From Euzebyales bacterium (GTDB lineage: Bacteria > Actinomycetota > Nitriliruptoria > Euzebyales > JAHELV01), in the NCBI GenBank assembly GCA_035461305.1, contig DATHVN010000112.1, forward strand, positions 1 to 35,953: DNA of 35,953 nucleotides, read 5' to 3'. This document shows, in pieces, positions 17,810 to 25,006 of the stretch. Below the pieces are notes generated by a model. It did no database searches and was not told where the DNA came from. It was given only the letters and a program-made list of their open reading frames with translations. Numbering within the stretch: position 1 is the stretch's first letter; each line of letters opens with the position of its first letter. Both the position numbers and the translations under genes were made by a program.

Positions 17810-18345
17810 GTGGCTGACGTCGGGCTCGGTCTGGTGGCGATCCTCGTCGGCGCCGGCCTGACCGCGTCCCTGACGGGTGAGGGCTTCCTCGCCACCGTCC
17901 TGGGGTGGCTGGTCGGCCTCGTCGTCGCCGCGCTCTTCGGTGTCCTCGCCTACCTGTACTACGAGGTGTCGGTCCTTATCGCAATGTCGGCGATCGGCTT
18001 CAGCTGGGCACCACCGCGATGGTCGCCCTGGGCGTCACGTGGTCCTGGCTCATCGTGCTGGTCGGCGTGATGGTCGGGGCGTTGCACGTTGATCGCCATC
18101 GTCGCGGACCTTCCGATGGTCCTGCTGACCGTGCTCACCGCCGGAGCCGGGGCGACCGCGATCATCATCGGCGTCATGCTCGTCGTGGGTGTGGTGTCGA
18201 TCGGCGACCTCGGGGCGACCACGACCACCGCCGACCTCGATGACGACTGGTGGTGGTACGTGGTCTACGCCATCCTGACCGTCGCCGGGATCGTCGCGCA
18301 GCTCACCGCCACAGCGAGAATGCGTGGTTCCCTCCGCAATCGCCA
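17810..18345 (+). CDS. Multi-spanning membrane protein, two compensating frameshifts
   Basis: Start GTG at 17810, with GAAGGGAGCG just upstream. Hydrophobic segments follow one another: LGLVAILVGAGLTASL, TVLGWLVGLVVAALFGVLAYLYY, VSVLIAMSAIGF, then in a shifted frame LGTTAMVALGVTWSWLIVLVGVMVGAL. Back in the first frame come LPMVLLTVLTAGAGATAIIIGVMLVVGVV and DDDWWWYVVYAILTVAGIVAQL. A base is missing near 17998 and one is extra near 18085. The layout resembles TM7S3/TM198-like (DUF4203-type) actinobacterial membrane proteins; that is a tentative family guess. The tail beyond about 18345 runs into sequence that belongs to a GAF relic on the other strand, so the true C-terminus is uncertain. No substrate can be assigned. 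Confidence 0.55.
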
Positions 18346-18690
18346 GCGACCGGAACTGCTCCCACCGGGGATCGCGTGTCGCGTCGGTCACGATGACTGG
18401 CGGCGGTGGTGGGCCGCTGTACCACACGAGCCCATCAGGGGCCGATCGCCATCCCGTCGATCGCTGTGCAGTGCTCCTCGGGCACTCTGCCACTCGGACG
18501 ACGACCGCCACACGTGGCGCAGTAGATCGTCCCGGCTGCCGCCCGCAACGGCGATAGCGCGAGCAACAGCAGCAGGTCGAACTGCAGCGTCGTGAGGCGA
18601 CAGGTCCAGGACCACCAGGCCGACCCGGGGATCGTCGACCCGCTCGAGCGCGGTGGTGGCGTCGGCGAACCGTCACGCAGGTCGCAGGGC
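18325..18690 (-). pseudogene. GAF-domain sensor fragment, frameshifted and truncated
   Basis: Three neighbouring minus-strand frames together give a recognisable GAF domain: HCTAIDGMAIGP (about 18437-18472), then GSCGTAA (about 18418-18440), then PVIVTDATRDPRWEQFRSLAIAEGT (about 18331-18400). This follows the order AIDG..IGP, GSCGTAA, VVV.DI..DPRW..fr.lA of sensor-kinase and GGDEF-type GAF domains. Upstream, ATTALERVDDPRVGLVVLDLS at about 18600-18690 may be the end of another domain. The fragment stops where the membrane-protein gene on the opposite strand ends. No effector domain remains. Confidence 0.5.
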
Positions 18691-18695
18691 ATCAC

Positions 18696-18959
18696 GGCGC
18701 TGGGGGGTGTGCTGGTGGCGATGAGCTATCGCCGCCCGCGAGGCCGGTCTCCGGGCGCTGGGGGTTGTCGACGCCGGTTTGCCGACGGGCGTGGGCGCAT
18801 GACCCGCGGCGATGGGGTCGTTCTGCTGTCGAGCGGACTGGGCGGCGCGCGCGTCGGACCTGCGTTGGCCCGGCGCCTGTGCCCGCGCTGTATCGCGACG
18901 TGTGCCACGTCTCGTCATGGATCAGACCGAGGCCCGGCGACCCGCCGTGGAACGGTGGG
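18696..18959. other. Non-coding or degraded stretch
   Basis: 264 bp between the GAF relic and the second SRPBCC gene. GC-rich in all frames, with no recognisable protein, RNA gene or strong hairpin. Confidence 0.4.
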
Positions 18960-19632
18960 CTACGCGGCTGCCTCCTGTACGGGTGTCGACTCCGCGAGGC
19001 GCTTGATGGCCTGCAGGTGACTGCGGGCCATGACGAAGTCGGCGGGCACGATCGCGGCGAGGAACGCGACCTCGAACCAGCGCGGTCGAAGCTTCATGCG
19101 GTTGCGTTGCACGAGCCGCGTGACACCCGGCCACGGTTGGTCGAGGTGCCAGCTCCACACCCATTCCAGGCTCGCCCCGAACCTGTCGCGCCACGCGATC
19201 GGCACGTGCCGGGTCGAGCGCAACGCCATCGTCCGTCGCCGGTCAAGGATCTCGACGGTGAACCAGCAGTCAGATTGGGGCGGGCCGTCGAGGATGCGGT
19301 CGCCGAGCCGAAGCTGCTGCAGCTCGGAGACGATGCGATCGGCGCTCGGACCGTTCGCTGGGAACAGCAGCTGGTCCACCCACCGGTACGTGTACCAACC
19401 CGCTCGGCCCCAGCCCATCTGCGCCAGCCACGGCCAGACGGTGGCCGGCGGGGCGTTCCACCGTGATGCCGTGCGTGGTCAGCAGCGTCGCGCCGTGGAG
19501 CAGCTCGTCGCCAGGCAGCGGCCGCCGACGCTCGTCCGCCGTGGCACCCCACGTGGCGCCGAGACGGAACAGCGACGCGTACCCGACAGCCGCCGCGCCC
19601 ACGAACGCGATCGTCCTTGCACGGGTTGTCAT
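18960..19632 (-). CDS. SRPBCC-family protein, second paralogue, one frameshift
   Basis: A paralogue of the gene at 8021-8716. It has the same layout: a short hydrophobic N-terminus (IAFVGAAAVGYASLFRLGA), then WGATADERRRPLPGDELL, HGITV, VWPWLAQMGWGRAGWYTY and SADRIVSELQQLRLGDRI. The C-terminal part (WSWHLDQPWPGVTRLVQRNR, then FEVAFLAAIVPADFVMARSHL) differs from the first copy. ATG at 19632 has GGGGAGA upstream. An extra A near 19459 breaks the frame; deleting it restores VDAPPATVWPWLAQMG. The gene starts 14 bp after the stop of the gene at 19647-20249 and is probably co-transcribed with it. The ligand is unknown. Confidence 0.7.
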
Positions 19633-19646
19633 CGGCATTCTCCCCT

Positions 19647-20249
19647 TCAGCGACGGAGCGCGCCGGCCCGCCCCAGGACGTGGCGGAGTCCCCGGGCCGC
19701 GGTGAGCAACCCGGCGTCCCATCCAGGTGCACGTCCGCCCGCCGGGGGCCCGATGTCATGCATCGGCAGGCCGCTTCGGGCGAGCAGCCACGAGATCACC
19801 GAGTTCGAGTTCCACATCTCGCCCGTCCCCAGCTCGTCCCGCCCCCACGTCGGGCTGGGCAGCTGGCTGACGAGGTCGAGCAGGTGACGCGCCTGCAACG
19901 CATCGTCGCTCACGCGCTGCGGACCTGCGACGGCCGCGTCGGCGTCGGCGATGACGCCGTCACGCCAGCGGCGGACCTCGTAGCGGAACACGCGGAGGCG
20001 CGCGGTCCGGCGGCTGCCGACCGGGCCCTCCACGACGACGCCGCGCGATGCACCGTCGCCATCCGGGATCGGCCACGCGTTCTCGATCACGTAGCGCCCC
20101 TCCGGCAGGTGGACCTCGAGCGCGGAGTGGTACAGGTCCAGCGGTCGCCGCCGCTCCGCGAGCGCGTGCATCGCCTCGTAGACGCGGCCGTTCAGCCGCA
20201 CGAACCACCCGCCAGCGCCGAGGGGAAGCCAGTACAGATCGATGCTCAC
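19647..20249 (-). CDS. Conserved actinobacterial protein of unknown function (SIDLYWLPLGAGG family)
   Basis: About 200 residues starting SIDLYWLPLGAGGWFVRLNGRVYEA. It contains DLYHSALEVHLPEGRYVIENAWP, RGVVVEGPVGSR, LRVFRYEVRRWRDGVI, PTWGRDELGTGEMWNSNSVISWLLARSG and PPAGGRAPGWDAGL. I recall this conserved layout from actinobacteria but know no function. The WNSNSVISWLL block and well-spaced polar motifs suggest a folded, possibly papain-like or lipocalin-like enzyme, which is speculation. GTG at 20249 gives the family's usual N-terminus; in-frame starts at 20309 and 20357 exist. It forms a two-gene unit with the SRPBCC gene. Confidence 0.65.
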   Translation of the reverse strand: MSIDLYWLPLGAGGWFVRLNGRVYEAMHALAERRRPLDLYHSALEVHLPEGRYVIENAWPIPDGDGASRGVVVEGPVGSRRTARLRVFRYEVRRWRDGVIADADAAVAGPQRVSDDALQARHLLDLVSQLPSPTWGRDELGTGEMWNSNSVISWLLARSGLPMHDIGPPAGGRAPGWDAGLLTAARGLRHVLGRAGALRR

Positions 20250-20610
20250 CTGTGACGCCGCCCGCGGGAGCCGGGCGTCAGCGTACGGCCCGCCGCGGCG
20301 ATCGGCCATCGTGCCGCTCGCACGCCATCCACCGGCCTCGGCTCCCACCGTTTCCACACCTCCAGGTCACACCGCGACTCTGGTACCAGACCGGGACGCC
20401 GTGCAGTGCCGAAGGACCCCGAGCGCAGGGACCCTTGCCAACCGTCCGAAGGGACCGCCACCGCCCGATGGCCTCGTCGATCGGGGTCATGTGACCCTGT
20501 GCTCGCGCGCTGGATCCGCCAGCCTGACACTGGAGACGAGACGGTGAGCAGGTGCTGCGAGCGGAGAGGTGGTCGTCCATCCTCTCGGGGCTCGATGACG
20601 AGGGACGGAG
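20250..20610. other. Divergent intergenic region upstream of the E2-type acyltransferase
   Basis: 361 bp with no convincing gene. It holds the palindrome at 20484-20497 and several GGGAC or GTCC elements (around 20391, 20438 and 20454) that are too imperfect to call DosR sites. Promoters for both directions should be here. Confidence 0.4.
20484..20497. promoter_or_regulatory. Perfect inverted repeat GGGTCA-TG-TGACCC
   Basis: A 14-bp element with two six-base arms and a two-base centre, about 115 bp before the start of the acyltransferase gene. Short dyads of this kind are typical of dimeric regulator sites; the regulator is unknown. Confidence 0.35.
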
Positions 20611-21420
20611 ATGAGCGACGGCGCACGGGGAGACCGCCGGTACCGGGTGGTACCGTACCCGCGCCAGCGTCAGCCCGTGCTGGACGTGCTGGCCACCGCG
20701 GCCCGGCAGTACACGATCCACGGACTGATCGAGGTCGACGTCACCACCGCACGCGAACGGCTCACGCGTCCAGCGCACCAGGTGTCGTTCACGGCGTTCG
20801 TCGTCGCCACGGTCGCGCGCGCCGTCACAGCGCATCCCCAGGTCAACGCCCGTCGTGTCGGCCACCGTCTCGTGCTGTTCGACGACGTCGACGTGGTCGT
20901 GACGATCGAGCGGCCTGTCGACGGCGCGCCTACGCCGATGCCGACCATCCTGCACGGCCTCGACAGGCAGTCCTGTGCAGACATCACCGGACAGATCAGC
21001 ACGCTCAGGCAGCGGCCGGTCACCCGTGCAGGCGACCTGACCGGCAACCGGCTGCTCGCCACGGTGCCCGGGGTGATCCGCCGGCTCGCGCTGCGCGCGG
21101 CCGGCCGCGTTCCCGCCGCCGCGGCCCGCTTCGCGCCGCCGATCGGGATCAGCTCGCTTGGGATGTTCGACGCGGGTGGCTGGGGCATCCCACTGTCGCC
21201 GATGACGCTGATGGTCACCGTCGGCGGCATCATCCAGCGACCCGCGCTGATCGACGGCGAGCTCGTCGAACGCGAACTGCTACCGTTGACACTGAGCTTC
21301 GACCACGCGGTCGTCGACGGCGCGCCGGCGGCACGCTTCGCCGCCACCCTGCGGCGGCTGTTCGAGTCCGCCGCGGCGCTCGACGGTGCTGGGACCGATC
21401 ATGACAGCCACACGCGGTAG
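20611..21420 (+). CDS. Stand-alone 2-oxoacid-dehydrogenase E2-type acyltransferase domain
   Basis: A 269-residue protein equal to the catalytic core of dihydrolipoamide acyltransferases, without lipoyl or peripheral-subunit-binding domains. VSFTAFVVATVARAVTAHPQVNA begins the core. The active-site motif is SFDHAVVDGAPAARF (HxxxDG) near residues 226-240, and IGISSLGMFDAGGWGIPLSPMTLMVTVGG is the conserved strand pair before it. Such solitary E2 cores occur in actinobacteria; their acyl donor and acceptor are unknown. ATG at 20611 follows GAGGGACGGAG. Its last 20 bases overlap the alpha/beta hydrolase gene, so the two products are probably coupled. Confidence 0.8.
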   Translation: MSDGARGDRRYRVVPYPRQRQPVLDVLATAARQYTIHGLIEVDVTTARERLTRPAHQVSFTAFVVATVARAVTAHPQVNARRVGHRLVLFDDVDVVVTIERPVDGAPTPMPTILHGLDRQSCADITGQISTLRQRPVTRAGDLTGNRLLATVPGVIRRLALRAAGRVPAAAARFAPPIGISSLGMFDAGGWGIPLSPMTLMVTVGGIIQRPALIDGELVERELLPLTLSFDHAVVDGAPAARFAATLRRLFESAAALDGAGTDHDSHTR

Positions 21421-22315
21421 GTCCGCCTTCCGCGCCGACATGCGTGCGGCCCGCCGGCGCCTGGCCACCGTGCACTCGTTGCTGGCCGCGACGCGGTACG
21501 GGGCGGTCGAGTACGCCGACCATGGAAGCGGTCCGCCCGTCCTGGTGATCCACGGGGTCATGGGCGGCGTCGACGCCGGGCTGCGCAACGTCGCCTGCCA
21601 CGTCCCCGACGGGTACCGCATCGTCGTGCCGTCCCGCTTCGGCTACCTGCGCTCCTCGCTGCCGCTGCGCGCCACCCCCGCATTGCAGGCCGACGCCTAC
21701 GCCGCGCTCCTCGACGCGCTCGACATCGACCGGGTCGCGGTCATCGCCGCGTCCGCCGGATCGTCGTCCGCGCTGCAGTTCGCCATCCGCCACTCCGACC
21801 GCGTCCGTGCGCTGATTCTGGTGTCCCCCAACGTCCCCGGCCCGCATCACGCCACCAGCCTGGCGTTCAAGCTGATCGCCCATGCGCTGTGGCGGTTCAA
21901 CGTCGTGTTCTGGGCCGCTGAACGCTACGCGCCGCGTGCCGTGCTGGGTCTCATGGGCGTCCCCGAGGGCCTGCCGCTGAGCGACGCCGACCGCGCCACC
22001 GTCCAAGCCGAGCTCGAGGGCATCTTCCCCATCGACCAACGCATCGACGGGATCCTGTTCGACACGTTCACGTCCAACCCTGACATCAACACCGGCTACC
22101 CGCTGCACGCCATCACCGCGCCGACACTGCTGTGCCATGGCCGCGACGACCCGGGCCCGCCATACCACGGCGCGGTCCGGCTCACCGAGCAGATCCCCGG
22201 CGCCACCCTCACATCCTGGGACCGCGGCGGCCACATCGGCCTCGGCGACCACCCCCACATCGACAACGCCATCCACACCCTGCTGCGCGACAGCGCGGCC
22301 GCGCCAACACGATGA
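21401..22315 (+). CDS. Alpha/beta hydrolase
   Basis: A 304-residue hydrolase. HGVMGG at about residues 51-56 is the oxyanion-hole loop, and VIAASAGSSSAL holds the nucleophile elbow with S118 in an A-A-S-A-G setting. The acid is in LLCHGRDDPGPPYH and the histidine in DRGGHIGLGDH. No signal peptide is seen, so it should be cytoplasmic. ATG at 21401 lies inside the end of the acyltransferase gene (overlap 20 bp); an upstream GTG at 21386 is possible but has no better ribosome site. Pairing with the acyltransferase suggests acyl or thioester chemistry on a shared substrate, which is inference. Confidence 0.85.
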   Translation: MTATRGRSAFRADMRAARRRLATVHSLLAATRYGAVEYADHGSGPPVLVIHGVMGGVDAGLRNVACHVPDGYRIVVPSRFGYLRSSLPLRATPALQADAYAALLDALDIDRVAVIAASAGSSSALQFAIRHSDRVRALILVSPNVPGPHHATSLAFKLIAHALWRFNVVFWAAERYAPRAVLGLMGVPEGLPLSDADRATVQAELEGIFPIDQRIDGILFDTFTSNPDINTGYPLHAITAPTLLCHGRDDPGPPYHGAVRLTEQIPGATLTSWDRGGHIGLGDHPHIDNAIHTLLRDSAAAPTR

Positions 22316-22410
22316 ACCTTCGTTTGCGGTCCCGTCCGGCGAGCCCGCGGTGACGGTGCTGCCCCCGGACCGGACGCGAGCGCGCGCCGTCGGCGGGAAC
22401 CCCACATGAG

Positions 22411-22430
22411 GTCGGGACGAAGGTCCCATG
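22411..22430. promoter_or_regulatory. DosR/DevR-like box (GGGAC-N4-GTCCC)
   Basis: GGGAC at 22414-22418, GAAG at 22419-22422 and GTCCC at 22423-22427 give a fully symmetric core matching the mycobacterial DosR consensus, GGGAC-N4-GTCCC preceded by TS. The outer A/T positions are only partly met. It lies 87 bp before a start codon with a strong ribosome site (22517), among redox genes of the kind found in hypoxia regulons. Regulation is inferred. Confidence 0.5.
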
Positions 22431-22456
22431 ACCCGTCCGCTTGGAGGCCCGGGCAG

Positions 22457-22481
22457 CAGCGTCGGCGGGCCGCCGACGCTG
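22457..22481. terminator. Perfect 10-bp stem hairpin, terminator or leader structure
   Basis: CAGCGTCGGC (22457-22466) and GCCGACGCTG (22472-22481) pair perfectly around GGGCC. There is no T-tract on the plus strand. It could end the hydrolase transcript (stop at 22315) or act in the leader of the ORF beginning at 22517. Confidence 0.45.
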
Positions 22482-22516
22482 TCCGGTGACGTTGGAACGC
22501 CCGGCGGGAGGACGTC

Positions 22517-22680
22517 ATGGTCGATCGCGGCGTGGGCCTAGTCACCGGCGTGAAGGCCCGCGCCATCGCGATCATGTGCGCCGATCCGGCGGTCCTTGTC
22601 GACGCCGGGCCGGCCCGGCTTGGGATTTTCGACCCGACGCTACGGACTGGAGAACCAGGGTTCCGTCATGTCGAGATGTC
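22517..22680 (+). pseudogene. Truncated ORF of unknown identity with a strong ribosome site
   Basis: ATG at 22517 is preceded by GGGAGGACGTC, a near-ideal ribosome site, and lies just after the DosR-like box and the hairpin. About 50 codons (MVDRGVGLVTGVKARAIAIM, then LGIFDPTLRTGEPGF) look coding, but beyond about 22680 the frame only reads the complement of the convergent gene. I do not recognise the protein. The simplest reading is a 5' gene fragment whose remainder was deleted. Confidence 0.3.
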
Positions 22681-23093
22681 GGTTCGGCGTTCGAGATGGC
22701 GGGCCGCAGGTCCCCGAGCGTGCCCTGCATCGCCCGATCGATGTCCCGCGCCTTGTCGACGTCGTTGACCGTGCCCTGGATCACCTGCACAAAGCCCGCG
22801 TCGTCCGAACCCCCGTCCTTGAGCACATCGACGAACGTGCAGTCGTGGAAGGTCGGTTCGTCGACGTACTGCGACGTCTCGCTCCACCACGCATCCTGTT
22901 CGGCGCGCTCGCTGTTCGCGAGCGCGGCCGTTTCGTCCTCGAACCGGACGAGCGCGATGAACTCACCCTCCGCCGTGACGCCGGCGGTGCCGCCGAGGAA
23001 CCCCTTCGCGCCCGGCTTGAGCTGTTGGTCCCACTGCTCCCATTGCGCGCGCAGCGCCGTCGGATCGTTCGTCCTGCCTTGGATCACCTGCAC
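22572..23093 (-). CDS. Duplicated dimeric alpha/beta-barrel-like protein, damaged C-terminus
   Basis: Two homologous halves. The first begins VQVIQGRTNDPTALRAQWEQWDQQL and the second GFVQVIQGTVNDVDKARDIDRAM. The first half also has KGFLGGTAGVTAEGEFIALVRF, ETAALANSERAEQDAWW and TFHDCTFVDVLKDGGSDDAG. This is a conserved actinobacterial arrangement of ABM/ferredoxin-like repeats of unknown function, possibly binding a small molecule or heme. GTG at 23093 overlaps the end of the preceding rhodanese region; AGGAGGTGAGC lies 13 bases upstream. After ...GDLRPAIS the sequence no longer follows the family, so the last 40 or so residues are probably replaced or shifted. Confidence 0.6.
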   Translation of the reverse strand: MQVIQGRTNDPTALRAQWEQWDQQLKPGAKGFLGGTAGVTAEGEFIALVRFEDETAALANSERAEQDAWWSETSQYVDEPTFHDCTFVDVLKDGGSDDAGFVQVIQGTVNDVDKARDIDRAMQGTLGDLRPAISNAEPTSRHDGTLVLQSVASGRKSQAGPARRRQGPPDRRT

Positions 23094-23547
23094 GACATCA
23101 CGCTCACCTCCTGGGTCCCGCGCGTCTGGCCGCGCCGATCGTGTTGAGGGTCGGCCGCCCACCGGCAGTCCGTCGCGACGCCACGCCTCGAGCCGCCGGT
23201 CACGTCGGTCGCGTCGCGACCGAGCACGGGTGCATGATGCCGCCGGTCGCGGCGATCAGGCGCGATGCGGCGAGGCTGGAGCAGAACCCCTCTGCGCACA
23301 GCACGATCAGCGGGACATCGGCCCGTCCGAGCCGCCGGTCGTGCGAGGGCGAGGAGGGGTCGGCGCGCCACTCGAGGACATTGAGTGCGATGGGCACCGC
23401 GGCGGGCACCTCGCCGTCGCGCGCACGCTGTTCGCTGGTGCGCACGTCGATCAGCACACGGCCGCTGCGCACGGCGTCGGCGGCTGCCTGCGGCTCGAGA
23501 CGGTCCAGACACTGCCGCGCCCGCGCGAGCATCTCATCGACGGTCAC
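23084..23547 (-). pseudogene. Rhodanese-domain protein, frameshifted
   Basis: GTG at 23547, with ACGAGG upstream, starts VTVDEMLARARQCLDRLEP. LIDVRTSEQRARDGEVPAAV, then LNVLEWRADP and VPLIVLCAEGFCSSLAASRL follow. The active-site loop CAEGFCS fits a rhodanese-like sulfurtransferase with Cys as nucleophile; many relatives read CxEGYSSS. The frame breaks after MHP near 23228; the next frame gives VLGRDATDVTGG. It breaks again near 23193, where a missing T restores EAWRRDGLPVGG. The likely stop overlaps the next gene's start (TGA at 23084-23086). A working enzyme would need both shifts to be sequence errors. Confidence 0.7.
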
Positions 23548-23894
23548 AGGGGTCGGCCTCGTGACGGAGGGTTGCCCGCCGCAACCCGGGACGCCCACTA
23601 TCCGCTCGCGAAGGACGATGTCGAGGGCATGCGGCCACCCAGCGCACACGCCTGACGTCGATGGTCGTTCGCCGGACCGAGGCGCCGCATCGATGTGCCG
23701 CGGGCCGCACCAGCCCCGACCAGGCGGATGCGAGCACGTGGATGGACCGGATCGGGACGTTCGTCGGGCCCGCCACGTGCCGAACGCCCGTCCGCACCGG
23801 CGCCCGTTCCACGGAGACTGACATCGGTCTGCCCCCGAGTCGCGGGACGCGGACGCGCGGCATGAGTGGCCGGCCGCGACGCAGGAGGCGACCG
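23548..23894. other. Intergenic region between rhodanese and flavodoxin genes
   Basis: 347 bp with no recognisable gene. A half-matching DosR-like element, GGGAC-GTTC-GTCGG, is at 23754-23767, about 130 bp before the flavodoxin start; only the left arm is perfect. Confidence 0.35.
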
Positions 23895-24434
23895 ATGACA
23901 ACCGCTGGGACGGGATCCGGCAGCCGCGTGCTGGTGGTTGCATCCTCCAGGCACGGCGCGACGCACGAGATCGGGGCGCACATCGGACAGACGCTGCGAG
24001 CCCGCGGGTGCGACGTGACCGTCGCCGACGCCGCTCGGATCGAGGCCCTGGACGGCTACGACGCGATCGTGCTCGGCAGCGCCGTCTACGCCGGCCACTG
24101 GCTGCCCGACGCCAAGGCGGTCGCCGAGCGGATCGCCGACCTCCACCCGTTCCCCGCGGTGTGGTTGTTCTCCAGTGGGCCGGTCGGCGACCCCCCGAAG
24201 CCCGACGAGGAGCCGGTCGACGTCGCCGCGATCGTCGAGGCCACCAACCCCCAGGGCCATCGCCTGTTCGCCGGCAGGATCGACAAGTCCGAGCTCGGGT
24301 TCGCCGAGCGGGCGATCATGATCGCCGTGCGTGCTCGGGAGGGGGACTATCGCGACTGGGACGACATCGCCGGTTGGGCGCAGGGCATCGCCGATGCCCT
24401 GCACGCCGCGCGATCGGATCGGGGGTCCGCGTGA
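23895..24434 (+). CDS. Flavodoxin-domain protein (HemG/protoporphyrinogen-oxidase-like)
   Basis: A 179-residue FMN-binding protein. VLVVASSRHGATHEIGAHIGQTL carries the phosphate loop (S-S-R-H-G-A-T), DAIVLGSAVYAGHWLPDAKAV the middle FMN loop, and VWLFSSGPVGDPPKPDEEP the third loop. This matches the flavodoxin_5/HemG-type group, used in actinobacteria as small redox enzymes and often found in hypoxia or stress clusters. ATG at 23895 follows GCAGGAGGCGACCG, a strong ribosome site. The Ddn-like nitroreductase follows 57 bp downstream on the same strand, so the two redox genes are likely co-transcribed. Confidence 0.85.
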   Translation: MTTAGTGSGSRVLVVASSRHGATHEIGAHIGQTLRARGCDVTVADAARIEALDGYDAIVLGSAVYAGHWLPDAKAVAERIADLHPFPAVWLFSSGPVGDPPKPDEEPVDVAAIVEATNPQGHRLFAGRIDKSELGFAERAIMIAVRAREGDYRDWDDIAGWAQGIADALHAARSDRGSA

Positions 24435-24491
24435 CGCAGGTGCACGACCCCGCTCGAACCACGATGCGTCTCCATGGAAGGAACGGTCGAC

Positions 24492-24981
24492 ATGGGTCCG
24501 CAGGAGTACTCGACCTGCACGACGTACCGGCCGCCGAAGGCGTGGTACCGCCGCCTGAACAGACTCGGCGTCGTCCTCACGTCGCTGGGGCTCGCGCCGC
24601 GCGACGCGGTGACACTGGAGGTCCGCGGCCGCAGGTCCGGCAAGGTGCGCAGGACCCTGGTCCTACGCACCCGGCACAATGGTGCGGACCACCTCGTGGC
24701 GCTGGCGGGCGAATCCCAGTGGGTGCGCAACGTCCGCGCAGCCGGAGGTCATGCGGTCATCCGACGGCGGCGTGCGCACCACGTCCGCCTCGAGAAGCTC
24801 GGCCCGGCGGAGCGGGGTGACATCATCGCCGCGTACCTGTGTGCGGGGCCGGCGGAGCGGCGCCGAGGCCGCTGCGACGCAGGCACGCGCGTACTTCGGG
24901 CTCGATCCGGACCCGTCCCGCGACGACATCGAGGCCATCGTCGACCACTACCCCGTGTTCCGCATCGCGTGTGAGAGGTAA
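24492..24981 (+). CDS. Deazaflavin (F420)-dependent nitroreductase-family protein, one frameshift
   Basis: A Ddn-like split-barrel protein: YRRLNRLGVVLTSLGLAPRD, VTLEVRGRRSGKVRRTLVL, DHLVALAGESQWVRNVRAAG, then HHVRLEKLGPAERGDIIAAYL. These blocks are typical of actinobacterial F420-dependent reductases that act on quinones or nitro compounds. One extra base near 24855 breaks the frame; the other frame gives SGAEAAATQARAYFGLDPDPS and IEAIVDHYPVFRI, the usual C-terminus, ending at TAA 24979-24981. ATG at 24492 (GGAAGGAAC upstream) is preferred to 24474. Its presence implies that the host makes coenzyme F420. Confidence 0.75.
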
Positions 24982-25006
24982 GGATGTCGCTCACTGGTGC
25001 ACCATC

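Noticed and set aside
22620-22680. tRNA-like T-arm (GGGTCGAAAATCCC) on the minus strand
   Set aside because: No matching D-arm, anticodon arm or acceptor stem could be folded around it.
22572-23547. Rhodanese and alpha/beta-barrel gene as one fusion protein
   Set aside because: In-frame reading after EAWRRDGLPVGG passes into the next gene only through the same damaged stretch. The overlapping stop and internal GTG with ribosome site fit two genes better.
23751-23770. Second DosR box
   Set aside because: Only the left GGGAC arm is perfect; the right arm reads GTCGG. Kept as a note, not a site.
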